Source of the DNA: Arabidopsis thaliana
Taxonomy: Eukaryota; Streptophyta; Magnoliopsida; Brassicales; Brassicaceae
Reading direction: 5' to 3'
Length of the DNA: 64,000 nt
Assembly (NCBI RefSeq): GCF_000001735.4
Contig: NC_003071.7
Location: 7,867,151-7,931,150, forward strand
The notes under the pieces are model-generated. The model saw nothing but the letters and a program-made list of their open reading frames with translations. It was not told the origin of the DNA and searched no databases. The position numbers were made by a program, and so were the translations under genes. Below, one piece after another: positions 12,158-28,560 of this stretch. Numbering within the stretch: the first letter of the stretch is position 1; every line of letters starts with the position of its first letter.

Positions 12158-12402
12158 CTAAGCAGTCTCCTCCTCCGGCAAGTAGTATCTTTTCTTCAAC
12201 CAAATAGAATCTGCAATAACAGCCTCGTCTTCTTTATTCCTATGCCAAGTGTAATGTGCATGAGTCCTGTTCTTTATTTCCAAAAGGGCGTGTCCAAAAC
12301 TTGCCTCCCTAAACGCCGAGTAACTTGGTTGGGGATCGGTGAAACTGCATGAAAAATAAATAATCTTAGTTAAACAATTTACAAACAAAAGCTTTAATCA
12401 AA

Positions 12403-12438
<36 letters not shown>

Positions 12439-15400
12439 ATTTTGTTTACCTGTTAGCGATTCCTTCTATGTTGCCTCCATCTCCAATGGTAATGTAAATC
12501 GGAGCATTTTGATCTTTCACCGGAGTACTCATTCCATCAGTGATATTGTAATGAATGTTGGATATGCGCTTTGATCGCTCGTAGGCATGAACATGACCAG
12601 CAAAGACGATATCGACTTTGTTTTCGACGAACCATGGCTCGAACGTAACTCTCATGCTCTCACCTTCCATATAGTGATAATTATTGCTGTTGTACCATGG
12701 AGCGTGAACCAGAACAATCAGCCATGAAGTCTCTGATCGGTTAACTTTCTTGAGCTCATCTTGGAGCCACGAGTTCTGCGGTGTGTACTTGTCTATAGTA
12801 ATGTGTCAAAAAAGAAAAACATTAACATTGTAATATAGAGTAAAATGTAGTAGAGTGGGAGGCTTAGATCCTACCATAAGCTGAGTAAGAAGAGAGTACG
12901 ATGATGTAAGTCGAGGCTCGTTTGATTGAGTACCAAAGTGGAGATGTACTTTGGGAGGCTTTGTAAGGAACGTGGTAACGATTCTTGTATGGCTTAAAGG
13001 GTTGAGTCTCGCTCTGCAAGCGGATTTGATGGTTTAATATTGAACCTAAAAATGTATGGAAATAGATATAGATTGGATCTTACTATGCTCTGGGCGTAAT
13101 CTATCTCGTAGTTCCCTGCAGCCCAACTCCAAGGCTGATACGCGGCGCTTGGTTCCACAAAGCGGCCGTATGAATCCCATTTTCTTTGGTCGTGGTTGGG
13201 ATGGTCATCAGCATAGGACAAATCTCCGACAAAAAGCACTGCTTGGCCTTTTGGATTCGACATGTAGTTGTACAATGTCTGGTTAGAGGCATAAGTTTGT
13301 CCAAGATCACTTTAAAAAAAAGTTAAAGTTACTAAAATTAGATTCAAAATATTTAACTCATAGTTGAATCTTGAAACTCAAAGCCTATTCACTAAAATAA
13401 GAAACACTCGTCTACGATCTTTAATTTTGAATCAAATATAGCAAATCATGTTTGTTAATACATAATAGTATATATTTGTGAAATAATAACGTTCATATTG
13501 ATTTTACAAGTTTAAAAATATATGCATTTCTGGAATAAATGAGAGTAATAGAACGAAAAACATTAAAGCACTTATTGACTCGAGTCTTTAATATCTGTTA
13601 ATAACATTTACAAAATCTTTGTAATTTGTTAATCGTAAAATAGTTACACTATATATTATGGTTATAATAATAAATTATATTTAACTTTCTAAATATATTT
13701 TTAAAAATCCTAAGCATGACTCTGTTGTAGGGCCGTGCCACTTCAATAAAATAATAAGAAACTTTTGCCTACGGCGGCATCTGATTTTATTTTCAATGTA
13801 GAAAAGCATAATTGTTATGGTGTTATACTGAAGTAAACAACTTACATTATGTCAGATATAATGAAACACTAACACAAATTATTACATGTCTTGGTTAGCG
13901 TAACATATTAGACAAAATCAATTATATTTTTCGTAAAAAAATTGTTGACAAAATATTTTGTGAATTTCTTTTTTTTCTTTCTAATATAATCTATAGTGTT
14001 TATAATATTAATTAGGTAAAGTTGAAACTATGAATATGTGAACAACATACCTATAATACCGAATGTGTAGGGAACATCTGGACCGACTTTTGGAGGGGTC
14101 ATACTGAATAAGAAACAACAAAGATTAATTTACTTACAAACCTTGTTTAAATATATATATATATATATTACTTTATAAATAGTCAAATTAATTTATAATA
14201 CCTCAAGTTTTTTTATGGTGGCGTGGTGAAGATAACCAGATGTGTAATTGAAGTATCTATAGGACGAAGTTGTCGCTATAGCATTTTTATTATCACTACC
14301 ATCACTACTGGCGATCCAATATGTAACGACGTTAGAACCATCCTCATTTAATGGCATTACCCACGAAATGATCATAGCTCGACCCGCATTATCTCCTTGT
14401 GTTATGTGAACCTGAGAAAAGAGCAAAGGTAAAAGCTCATAAGTCCTAAGTGACGAAAGAAATTTACATATACATTCTTATAACACTTTTATAAAATAAA
14501 TCCTAGAATTTAAAGTTATTTACGAGTACATACCATTAATATTAATTGTTTAGATATATTTTATTTAAGTAAAGATGTAAATCAAATTCTATATTCATTT
14601 AGAAATGGTCATTTAGAAATCTAACATTATTAATTAATTTCAAATAAACCATTTTGAAATTGTGGTTTGAAAAGATTGTAACAAATATATTTTGTTTCTA
14701 TATTCTATATTCTAAATTCTATGTACAATGATATCAGAATGAAAACTTATACTTATTACTAGTAAAATTAATAATAAAAAAGCAAAGAAAATCAAATCGA
14801 ATTATAATCTATATTTCCTTCAAGGCGATAATTGGATTTATTTTTTATGAAACTTTATGAACATTTATTATTCTTCAAACGGATGACTAAGGATTTTTCT
14901 AAAATTTGAACTTACTAAATCGACATCCTATGATTTGTTAACGAAATCGCTGACTAATATTTGTGAGAAAATATAAGAAATACACCTATTTAAATTTTTG
15001 GTTTTAAAACAAACAATGAAATGCTCTAAATATTCATCTTTTGGCAAATTAAATATCTCTAACGGCTTGACCTAAAATATTCATGATATTGAGTAGACGT
15101 TACCATTGTACTTTAATTTCGATTTTAATGTTTCTATGTAAGCACTTTCAATTATTTTTGAAAATATTCAATAGGTTAACCCAAATATTTAAGTTAAGTG
15201 TCTAGAAATATATTTATATATTATTTTTTTCAATACAAATATATCTTGATTAGCTCAAATATTTTAAAGTTTAAATATCTATAACATCTATTTGTATTTA
15301 TAAATAAGATATAGATTTTAATCACACAATTAGTTCTATAAGTTATATTTTTATCTTAATAAAAAACTTATAATATTTATAAGTGACAAAAATTATCTTG

Positions 15401-16785
15401 AGGGAAAGACAAAAATGGTGTGGCAGGTTTGAATTGGTATTTTTCGATGTATAATGAGTAAAGCGTTAAGTTTTTTTCTACCTCCCAATGAATCATTGTA
15501 ATACTAAACTACTAAATTACCATGTATTACGAGTTAGATCTAATCTATATATACATTTTGGAGTATATTTATAAAATAATTCCTGCCACTGAAATTATTG
15601 AGAGTACTTACAATCACTGATATTTAATATTTCGTTTATAAATCAAAAATTAATTATTTAGCATTCAACAAAATTTCCCCTAATGTCTCCTTTAATTATA
15701 ACGTTATCGATTTAGTTAATATATAGTATGAATAGAGATTTGGATCTTCCATATATGTTTATTATATTTTTAGGAAGTTAAACAATTACTTTAAGAATCT
15801 AAACTAAATTTAGGAAACTAAATAAATCAAACAAAATGTTTTAGTTATTTTCTAAGCTAAACTATTTTACATTCTGATCTTTAGTTTTAAATCATTCATT
15901 TTCAGTTAATAAAATCTCACTTTTTCAGTTGATATTATTGTTTCAAATAATGTTAACAAAACTACCCAATTTAGCTATTAAATGACGTGAAAACAATTAG
16001 GCAAAAAATCCAAGTACATATCAATCACAATTATGATTAAACTAAAAATTATTTTTAACATTGTCTATATTAAAAAATATTAAACTGAGTTATTTTGTTT
16101 CAGTAATAATTTTTAAAAATATCATTAAGTATAGAGACAAAAATATATTAATTTTTGAATATTATTATTGAAACATTTAAACGTTATAAAACATTATTAA
16201 TATTTAAACATACAAAAAATAATATTTATCATCAACCCAAAGTAATAACACTGTTTAAATCTTATTTAAATATTTTATCAGCTTCAATATTTTTTTATTA
16301 CACTAATATTAAATTATCAAATTTAATACTAAATAAAATAATTGCAAAATCTAAAATTATTATATATACTAATAATTTTTTTTGCCTGTATTACCACATA
16401 ATAAATCCTAAAACAAAGTAATTGTACATTAATTATTATATATATATATATAGAAGAGGTTTCTACATTCAAACAACACCAAACAACAGGTTATACAATA
16501 ATATTAATTAATTATTCAAATTACAATTTGATTTTTTTTTAAACAATATAGTCTAGCAGGTTAAAATCTAGTAAATAATATGTAAAAAGTGATTTAAAAA
16601 GAGAAATTGAGAATTACTTGTTCAGGAGCGTTATAACCGGCAGGAGGAGGAAATGTTTCTAGTGACATTTCTTCAGAAGGTTCTGATACTCGGGCATGAG
16701 TACTGGTGATTCCAGCTTGACTAACGACAAAGATGCTTGAGAATGCAATCGCAGCGCAAACAAGTGCTAAGTGACTCAACTCCAT
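12158..16785 (-). CDS. PAP11: Purple acid phosphatase, with altered active-site region
   Basis: Seven exons give 441 residues: 16785-16618, 14411-14202, 14103-14051, 13309-13084, 13013-12875, 12792-12450, 12344-12158. A signal peptide lies at residues 1-24, then the N-terminal PAP domain and the metallophosphoesterase domain. Conserved metal blocks present are [21 protein letters not shown] and GHVHAYER. Two oddities affect catalysis. Block III reads GNYE where the family has GNH(D/E), so the catalytic His is Tyr. Exon 3 is read one base out of the family frame: its other frame spells [17 protein letters not shown], the normal sequence, while the reading that splices in frame gives 17 unrelated residues and turns block I GDLG into SDLG. 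About 20 residues upstream of this are missing. The gene may make a weak or inactive phosphatase. I remember it as At2g18130, annotated at this length. Confidence 0.88.
14412..16617 (-). other. Very long first intron of PAP11
   Basis: A 2,206 bp AT-rich intron splits the signal-peptide exon from the rest of PAP11. Most Arabidopsis introns are 80-300 bp, so this one probably grew by insertion. I see no intact transposon ends or open frame of note inside it. An AT microsatellite lies close to its upstream end (about 16435-16452). Confidence 0.7.
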
Positions 16786-18952
16786 TTCGTTTTTAAAATT
16801 TTTTAATAAATTTTGCTTTGTAAATGATAATTTTTATGATTGGATCAATGTGTTTTTATAGAAAACACAAAATGCTAAGTATATTCTCTTGTTGAAGATT
16901 ATATTCCAAAGATAATAAGTTTAAAAAATATGTTAAGTATTATTCCTTTTTGTCGATTCTTAGTATTATTCCTATTTCTCATTTTCAAATGAAAAAAAAT
17001 CAGAAAAAATCTTATTGTTTTCGAGTTTTTCTCTCAACAATTATTTTTTATAATCTTAGTAATGCTAATTAAAATATACTAGTGTTGGCCCATGCGAATC
17101 AAAACGTTTACGTCTATTTTTACGCGTTCATCTTATTTAAAAAATAGTTTTTTCATGTTGTAACTTAATGATCGGCACAACAAACAAAAAATATAAAACA
17201 AAAATACAGAACTATTAGTTCATCAAAATAGATACCGGCCTGGTAATCCTGGATACTTATTTCATCCACTTAAAACTCTGTAATTAGATTTTCACATCTT
17301 TTATATTATAAAGCATAAATCTCTTATCCAATAAAAACATGCCATATAATTTTATTTTATTTTAATTTAATTTTCAAATAACTAATTCAACAAAAATTTG
17401 AGATCGTATTAAACAGAAAAAGGAAAAAACAAAACTAATTATTAACCAAAAATTATGGGTTCGTAATGTAGAGAAAGTTTTTAAAAAAAAAAAAAATCAA
17501 GTCGATTCAATCTGTAAAGAAAAAGTTTTTAAAAACCTATATTCCTTAATTTGCTCCTACTAACCTCTCCACTATCAAAACTAAAATCAGGGCATGATTT
17601 ATTAACCGAATTTTATCCCCTATTTAACTCTAATTAATTCAACTTCTTCTCTATTTGATTTTTCTTTCTATTATCTTTCATTTTTTCTCTCTTGTAGATG
17701 CTATAGAAATGTTCATGGAAATTCTATTCAGGTTAATGCTTAGTTTTTTTTTATTCATTCATTTGTTCTTTAACTCATATTAATTGTGATTTTGTTATAC
17801 TCATGCTTTTTAAATTACAAATTATTTGTAGTTTGAACCATATTGTAATTTTTGTTGTTGATTAACAAATACAAATATTTGCATTTTCTGTTAATTATTT
17901 GTTGCACAAAATATGCAATCTGTTGTTAATAATTTGTTAGTTTAAAACTATTTTTTCTTAGTTAACTCCATAAATTTTAAATATTATCTGAAAAGTAAAA
18001 ACAGAAAAATAACCAGGATTTTTAGATAGTATACGGATCCCCTTTTATTTTCCAACCCCTTTAGTTATGATTGGATCTCTACGGCTCTCTATCTACCTCA
18101 ATTTTTGGATGCAAAAAATTTATATCTCAGTTAAAATTATAGATCTAAATGTTTTAATAATCTGTTATAAATTACATTGCAATTAGTTTCAATTTTTTGT
18201 TTCGTACGTAGTACGGAGTAGAATACTAGTTTCCTTATAATTCTCAAGATCGGGAAGAATATGTACCATCAATATTCATTTATTGAATACAGCCGTAAAT
18301 GCCATTCATTATTTTCAACATCGATGATTTCCTGAAAATAAAGAGAGGAAGGAATTTTGTTTTGGATTCGGCCACAAAATTCGTGGAGGATCGTAAATAG
18401 CCCGAGAGATTATTAGCGAAGGGGTTGATCAATAAGGTTTGGTGCTATAAAATGCCCGTCAAGTTGCTGGTATCATTCAAGTACAAAAACACAACAGTTC
18501 GTCTTTTACGCCTTTACTGATTTTTGGATTATAAATAATAGCCTAGAAAGCCAAAGAACAAAGAAATGTAGCAAGAATCTTGGAGTTCTACAAAATTAGT
18601 TTAGAACTCTTTCTAGGCTAGCTGATTTCTTTGGCAGAGATTGCCAATGTAATTTTATACCTAGCTATAAAGTAATACTTTTAGAAGTCCTAATTTAAGA
18701 ACATGTCTCCATTTGATTAGCTAAGCCAATCTTTGGAATCTTGTGAATACATAATCTCATGTTCGAAAGCCTAGACAACAAACCCTGAAATTGTAACACT
18801 TCATCCCGGTAAGGGAGACAAATTCATAAAACATTTATTGTAGAGGAGGGAAAAACAAGGACAATGACACACTAAGCAAACACTCGCTTAGAAACATACT
18901 CCGTTATCTCGTTCTTATTTCTGGCTTATCCTGAGATGCACTCACCCTTACT
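16786..18952. other. PAP11 promoter and spacer
   Basis: AT-rich DNA without a gene. The stretch from about 17075 (ATACTAGTGTTGGCCCATGCG) to about 18235 (GTAGAATACTAG) begins and ends with ACTAG-like words seen around many Brassicaceae Helitron-type or other repeat remnants, but I cannot define ends. Around 18350-18880 there is non-repetitive sequence of unknown role. Confidence 0.4.
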
Positions 18953-20345
18953 CTAGTCTAATTAATGGTCAATAGAGTTTTCATTGGGCGTTTAACAAAC
19001 GTAATTATAGAAATAACTTTTTAAGTATATAGAGTTTTAATCATTTTTTAAACTCACAACTTCAAATTTTTGACATAAGAAAATACAGACTCAAACAAAA
19101 TAAGAAAAAACCCAGAAACATAAATTTTTGCCCTAGTATAATTTCTTATATTTTTGCGCTAGTTCTTATATTTCTTCTATTCAGTTTTCATGACAATTTT
19201 GCGCAAATCTAATTAATGGCCTATAGAGTTTTCATTGGGTCTTTAACAAACGTAATTATAGAAATAACCTTTTAAATATATAGAGATTTAATCACTTTTG
19301 AACTCGCAAATTCAAATTCTTCACATCAGGAAACACATAGACTCATACAAAACTAGAAAAAAAAACACAAAACAAATGTTTGCGCTAGTCTAATTTCTTA
19401 TATTTTTGCGCTAGTCCTTATAGTTTTTCTATACTGTTTTATGACCATTTTGCGCTAGTCTAATTAATGGCCTATAGAGTTTTCATTGGGCATTTAACAA
19501 ACGTAAATATAGAAGTAACTTTTTAAGTATTTAGAGTTTTAATCATTTTTGAACTTGCAAATTCAAATTCTTGACATAAGGAAATACAGATTCATACAAA
19601 ATATGAAAAAAAAAAAAAAAAAACATAAAAATGTGTGTGCTAGTCTAATTTCTTATATTTTTGCGCTAGTCTTTATATTTATTCTATTCAGATTTCATGA
19701 CTATTTTCCGCTAGTCTAATTAATGGCATATAGAGTTTTCATTGGATTTTTAACAAACGTAATTAAAGAAATAACCTTTTAAGTATATAGAGTTTTAATC
19801 ATTTTTGAATTCAAAAATTCAAATTATTGACATAAAGAAATATAGATTCATACAAAATAAGAAAAAAAAAACACAACCATAAATTTTTGCGCTACTTTAA
19901 TTTCTTATATTTTTGCGCTAGTCCTTATATTTCTTCTATTCAGATTTCATGACCATTTGCGCTAGTCTAATTAATGGCCTATAGAGTTTTCATTGGACCT
20001 TTAACAAGCGTAATCATAGAAATAAACTTTTAAGTATATAGAGTTTTAATCATTTTGAACTCACAATTTCAAATTCTTGACATAAGGAATTACAGACTCA
20101 TACAAAATAAGAAATAAATATCAAACATAAATTTTTGCCCTAGTTTAATTTCTTATATTTTTAGGCTAGTACTTATATTTCTTCTATTCAGTTTTCATGA
20201 CCATTTTACGCTAGTCTAATTAATGATCTATAGAATTTTTATTAGGTGTTTAACAAACGTAATTATAGCAATAACCTTTTAAGTATATAGAGTTTTAATC
20301 ATTTTTGAACTCACAACTTCAAATTCTTAACTTAAAGAAACAAGA
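18953..20345. repeat. Tandem array of six ~250 bp units derived from peroxidase 3' flank
   Basis: The word CTAGTCTAATTAATGG (or a close variant) recurs at about 18953, 19204, 19455, 19711, 19962 and 20211, a period of 249-256 bp. Each unit also contains AGAGTTTTCATTGG, TTAACAAACGTAAT, ATATAGAGTTTTAATCA, a TTCAAATTCTTGACATAAG block, an A-rich tract and TATTTTTGCGCTAGT. The last unit runs into the 3' end of PER14. A single divergent copy of the unit sits at the same place behind PER15 (about 24940-25110). No coding potential. Confidence 0.93.
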
Positions 20346-20433
20346 AAAAAAAACCACAAACATAAGTTATCATCATTCTTCCAAAAGACCAAAATAAGTC
20401 TCATTTCTATTTCGCCCATTCAATATTACGTTA

Positions 20434-21740
<1,307 letters not shown>

Positions 21741-21800
21741 CTAGCTAGATCAAGAAATAAGAAAGGAGATGACTTTGTGATGATAAGAGAAGAAGAATCG

Positions 21801-21945
21801 ACTTGGTACCTTGATTGGAATTAATCAATTAAGTAGATATAAATCAATTTATATACAGAGAGTTTGGCGTCATGAAGAGGAACAAACAAAGGCAATAGAC
21901 TTGGTACCTTGATTGGAATTAATCAATTAAGAAGATATAAATTAA
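21801..21945. repeat. 98 bp-spaced direct duplication in the PER14 promoter
   Basis: ACTTGGTACCTTGATTGG and about 30 following bases occur at 21801 and again at 21899. The twin promoter of PER15 has only one version (about 26589). The extra copy lies between the leader and the TATA-like TATATAAA (21848-21855, minus sense), and widens the TATA-to-ATG distance to about 120 bp against about 92 bp in PER15. Confidence 0.8.
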
Positions 21946-21951
21946 AAATGA

Positions 21952-22348
21952 CAATAATTTTTAAAAATACAGAGAGATCGTGGATTTAAATTTTGGTTTT
22001 TAAAATTACCACTATTAGTTTAATATTTAGAGAGTTTAATAATTATAAAAATATCAATTACATTTTAGTTTTCCAAAGATACCACAAAACTAAATTAAAC
22101 TTTCAGTATTCAAAACTAAGGCCCTTAAACTATAAACACAAAATTTTAACCCTTAAAAAAAATACTCTAAATCTAAAATAGGTAACCCAAACCTAAAAAC
22201 AATATTTTGAATCTTTGAACATCAATTTTTGATGTTGTGATATTTTTGAAAAACAAAATATTTTGATAGTATTTTTGGAACATTAAATTAATAGTAGTAT
22301 TCCTGACAACAAAATTTAAAAGTGTGGTATTTTGAAGAATTGTTATTG
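21952..22348. mobile_element. MITE-like insertion upstream of PER14
   Basis: A ~397 bp segment interrupts the sequence otherwise shared by the two peroxidase promoters: PER15 reads straight through at 26641-26651 (ACAATGTATTG). The segment begins CAATAATTTTTAAAAATAC and ends with an imperfect reverse complement (GTATTTTGAAGAATTGTTATTG). An internal pair, TACCACTATTAGTTTAA near 22007 and TTAAATTAATAGTAGTATT near 22285, extends the inverted repeat to roughly 100 bp per arm. No open frame. Superfamily not determined. Confidence 0.65.
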
Positions 22349-22487
22349 AAAAAATGGCTTGAATTCAAAAGGACTAAATCTTGGGGTTTGGTATCCAAAT
22401 GTCGCAAAGTTGCACGAGTTGTTTGACTATTTTACCGTCATTTCGGTTACATTGCTGGTTTAATGGTTTTTATAAAGTTGTTTGACC

Positions 22488-22648
22488 AAGTGTTATTAGC
22501 TCAATTAATATTCGATGCAAAGTTTAGATATCGTTGGTTCGAGTGACGTTTGGAACGAAACTAATATTATATGTTATGATTTCAGGTCTGGTAGGATTAC
22601 GGGCTTTGTCCCAGAACCTTCAAATATTCAAAAAAAAATAAAAAATTG
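22488..22648 (+). mobile_element. Possible tRNA-derived SINE remnant
   Basis: TTATTAGCTCAATTAATATTC resembles a degenerate polymerase III A box, and GTTGGTTCGAGTGACG about 35 bp later resembles a B box. The segment ends in an A-rich tail at about 22628-22645. This is the order expected of a short SINE, but the match to a tRNA is partial and I cannot name a family. Confidence 0.3.
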
Positions 22649-22859
22649 TTTGGTCGGAAAAAGATATATGTTTTTAACTTTTTACGGTTAAAACTAATTT
22701 TTTTGTTTGAAAGAGCAAAAATAGAACCAAAAGTTAGAAGTAGTAGTGATTAAAAAGATTAAAATAAACTTTGTAACAAATAGATGGTGATTAAAAGGTT
22801 TAAATAATCCATTTATTACCACCAGACAACGCTAATACATTTGTAAATTTTGAATAAAG

Positions 22860-22892
<33 letters not shown>

Positions 22893-24935
22893 ACACATGA
22901 AGTAAACATTTAACATCGTTCAGTGATTTTGTAATGCCTGTTAATGGCTATTAAGTCGTAGGCTCAAATCTATCCATAATTCAAAGATGAATTTTTTTAA
23001 TTATATATATTTTAAATGGGATATTTTTTCCAACTAAAATATTTGGCGTACTAAACGTCCAATAAAAAATATATGGATTCTTTTTAGTATATTTTTCCTG
23101 TTTAAATTTACCAATGTTTACTGATTACATTATGAGCATTAAAAGTTGTTAAGTTGCAAGTAGGGGCGGACCCACGTCTAGAGGGGGTTGGGCACGTGTC
23201 CGACATTCTTTTTCAGGAAAAACAAAATTACACATTGAATTCATTTACTGATTATATATTTTGGGCCATTAGAATAGAAAATGAATTGCCCTATCCTAAT
23301 GTCCAACCCAACTCAATTAAAACGAAAATAATATTTCAGCCCAAAACAATTAAACAGAAAAGCTCATAAAAAATATGTCTCAGTCCTAAGACAAAAATAA
23401 TAACCGACGGAAAGAAGAGGCATCATTGAGTACATTGACCTACTTTTTTCATTCGTTAACTAAATTTTATAAATTATTTTCTTTGTTGGTTTCTTCTCAA
23501 TTTTAAGGCACTCAGCGACATATATCTAAAGTAAGTAATTTTAGTGATTATTTTATGATTAATTAATACTAAAATTGTAGTAGATGATTGAAATCATTCG
23601 TATGTTCTTTTCTATAATTTGATAATTCATTCGTAGACAAATTTCTAATCTAAATTTGGTTTCTTCAGAAGTTTAGGGCCGATTTAGACAAGAGAAGATG
23701 CGTCTGTTGAGTTGGATATACATCTTGAATAGTATATTCAAGATGAGAATGTGAAGACAAAGTTTTCTTGTCCATAAACAAAAAAGAAATTTGTCAATAT
23801 TTATTTTTAGTAGAATAGGAAATTCCAATTGGTGTGGAATAAGAAAATTGTCAATTGTAAGGTTTAGGGTTGAGCAATTTTTATAAATTTCAAAAAACTG
23901 TTTCATGAAGACTTACAAGCTTAAATGTATTCTCGAGAGATGTACACAAGGTGTGGCGTCGCTCCACCAAAAATGATGCAAGATTGGTAGTTTGGTTGTG
24001 GGAGGTTGTTACTATTTCAATAACATTCATTGTAATTCTAGAGAAGAATAGTGAATGTCCTATAGCAATTTGCGGCCTTTTGTAGTGAATGAATTCTAAA
24101 CTAGGTCCCTAAGATGTACATAAAAGCTATCTCCTTTAACAAATTCTGTGTAGTTAACATATTCGCACTCCAACATATAAGTAATTGAACCTATAGGCTT
24201 AGCCACAAATATGAGTTTTGACATGTTCTATAACCAAAATCGACACAACAAAAGATCTTAAAATATATGTAGAGAAATATACTGTGAACTATGCCTTGTA
24301 CGGTACATAGAATTTTGGCGTTTAAAACATCGTGTTTGCTACTAGGCAAGTACAACCACAAGTATTCTACTATGAAAATTTTAAAGCTTAACATATTTAC
24401 TAAACAGTAGATTAAGTCATGGCTATGTTAAGCTAACATATTACAAACGATTTTTTGTTTTCTCGATCAGTCATATATATATATTATTTATAACTTGAAC
24501 GATGCATGGAATATCTTCAAAAATACATCACATCGTGTATAATATATGCATGGAATAACTAAATGTGGAGAAGCAAGCATGCCCCTATATGTCATCATTG
24601 AAATCGTGTAGACACAGACCAACTTTGGATTTCTATAATAGGATTCAAAGAGGAAAAGGATAAAACTAATAGATAAACATATGCCTTATTCACTCACATA
24701 TACAACTGGACAATGAATTCGTCGAGATGCATATTTTTTTTTTTCAAAATTTCGTCGACATATTTAGAAAAGAAAAATGCAAAAAAGAAGGTGAGAATAT
24801 GTTCGGCCAATTTCCTTCAAACCTAATTATTTTAAAAGATTATAGTTAGGATATCAAATATTTAGACACTACATTTTTTAAGATTTTCCATGATGTTATT
24901 TTATTTTGTTTTCATATCTCGTTATTTCTGGTCGA
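22649..24935. other. Spacer between the two peroxidase genes
   Basis: No gene found. It includes an AT microsatellite (22862-22891) and, at 23160, a terminus-like sequence TAGGGGCGGACCCACG reminiscent of hAT-type element ends. Open frames of 60-77 codons here are scattered and unlike known families. Confidence 0.5.
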
Positions 24936-24939
24936 CTTT

Positions 24940-25110
24940 CATGACCTATAGAGTTTCCATAAGGCCTTAAACAAACGTAACTGTAATAACATTTTAATTA
25001 TAGATAGTTTCAATCATTTAAACTTACAAAATTCAAATTCTTGACACAAAGAAATACAGACTCATACAATATAAAAAAAAACATAAACATAAATTCCTTC
25101 CTCCAAAACA
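24940..25110. repeat. Single copy of the array unit behind PER15
   Basis: CATGACCTATAGAGTTTCCAT, AAACAAACGTAACTGTAATAACA, TTCAAATTCTTGACACAAAGAAATACAGACTCATACAA and an A-rich tract occur in the same order as in one unit of the 18953-20345 array, at the same distance from the peroxidase stop codon. This is the probable ancestral, unamplified state. Confidence 0.85.
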
Positions 25111-25147
25111 TGTCACATTTCTATTTCTCCCATCCGATACTAGGAAA

Positions 25148-28440
<3,293 letters not shown>

Positions 28441-28442
28441 TA

Positions 28443-28560
28443 GAAGCAATTTGGGTTGATTGCGAGGTATATTATAGACTTGAATTATGGAAGTACTTTG
28501 GCTTAATTCAGAGGTTATGATGAACTTGAATATTGGAAGCAATTGGGTTAAAACAAATAT
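28443..28560. repeat. Short tandem repeat, ~46 bp period, 2.5 copies
   Basis: GAAGCAATTTGGGTTGATT..., GAAGTACTTTGGCTTAATT... and GAAGCAATTGGGTTAA... start at 28443, 28490 and 28536, each with GACTTGAAT/GAACTTGAAT before the next copy. Imperfect and probably old. Confidence 0.6.

Noticed and set aside
22925-22985. tRNA-like sequence (TGGCTATTAAGTCGTAGGCTCAAATC)
   Set aside because: Does not fold into a cloverleaf by eye: acceptor stem and anticodon arm are missing.
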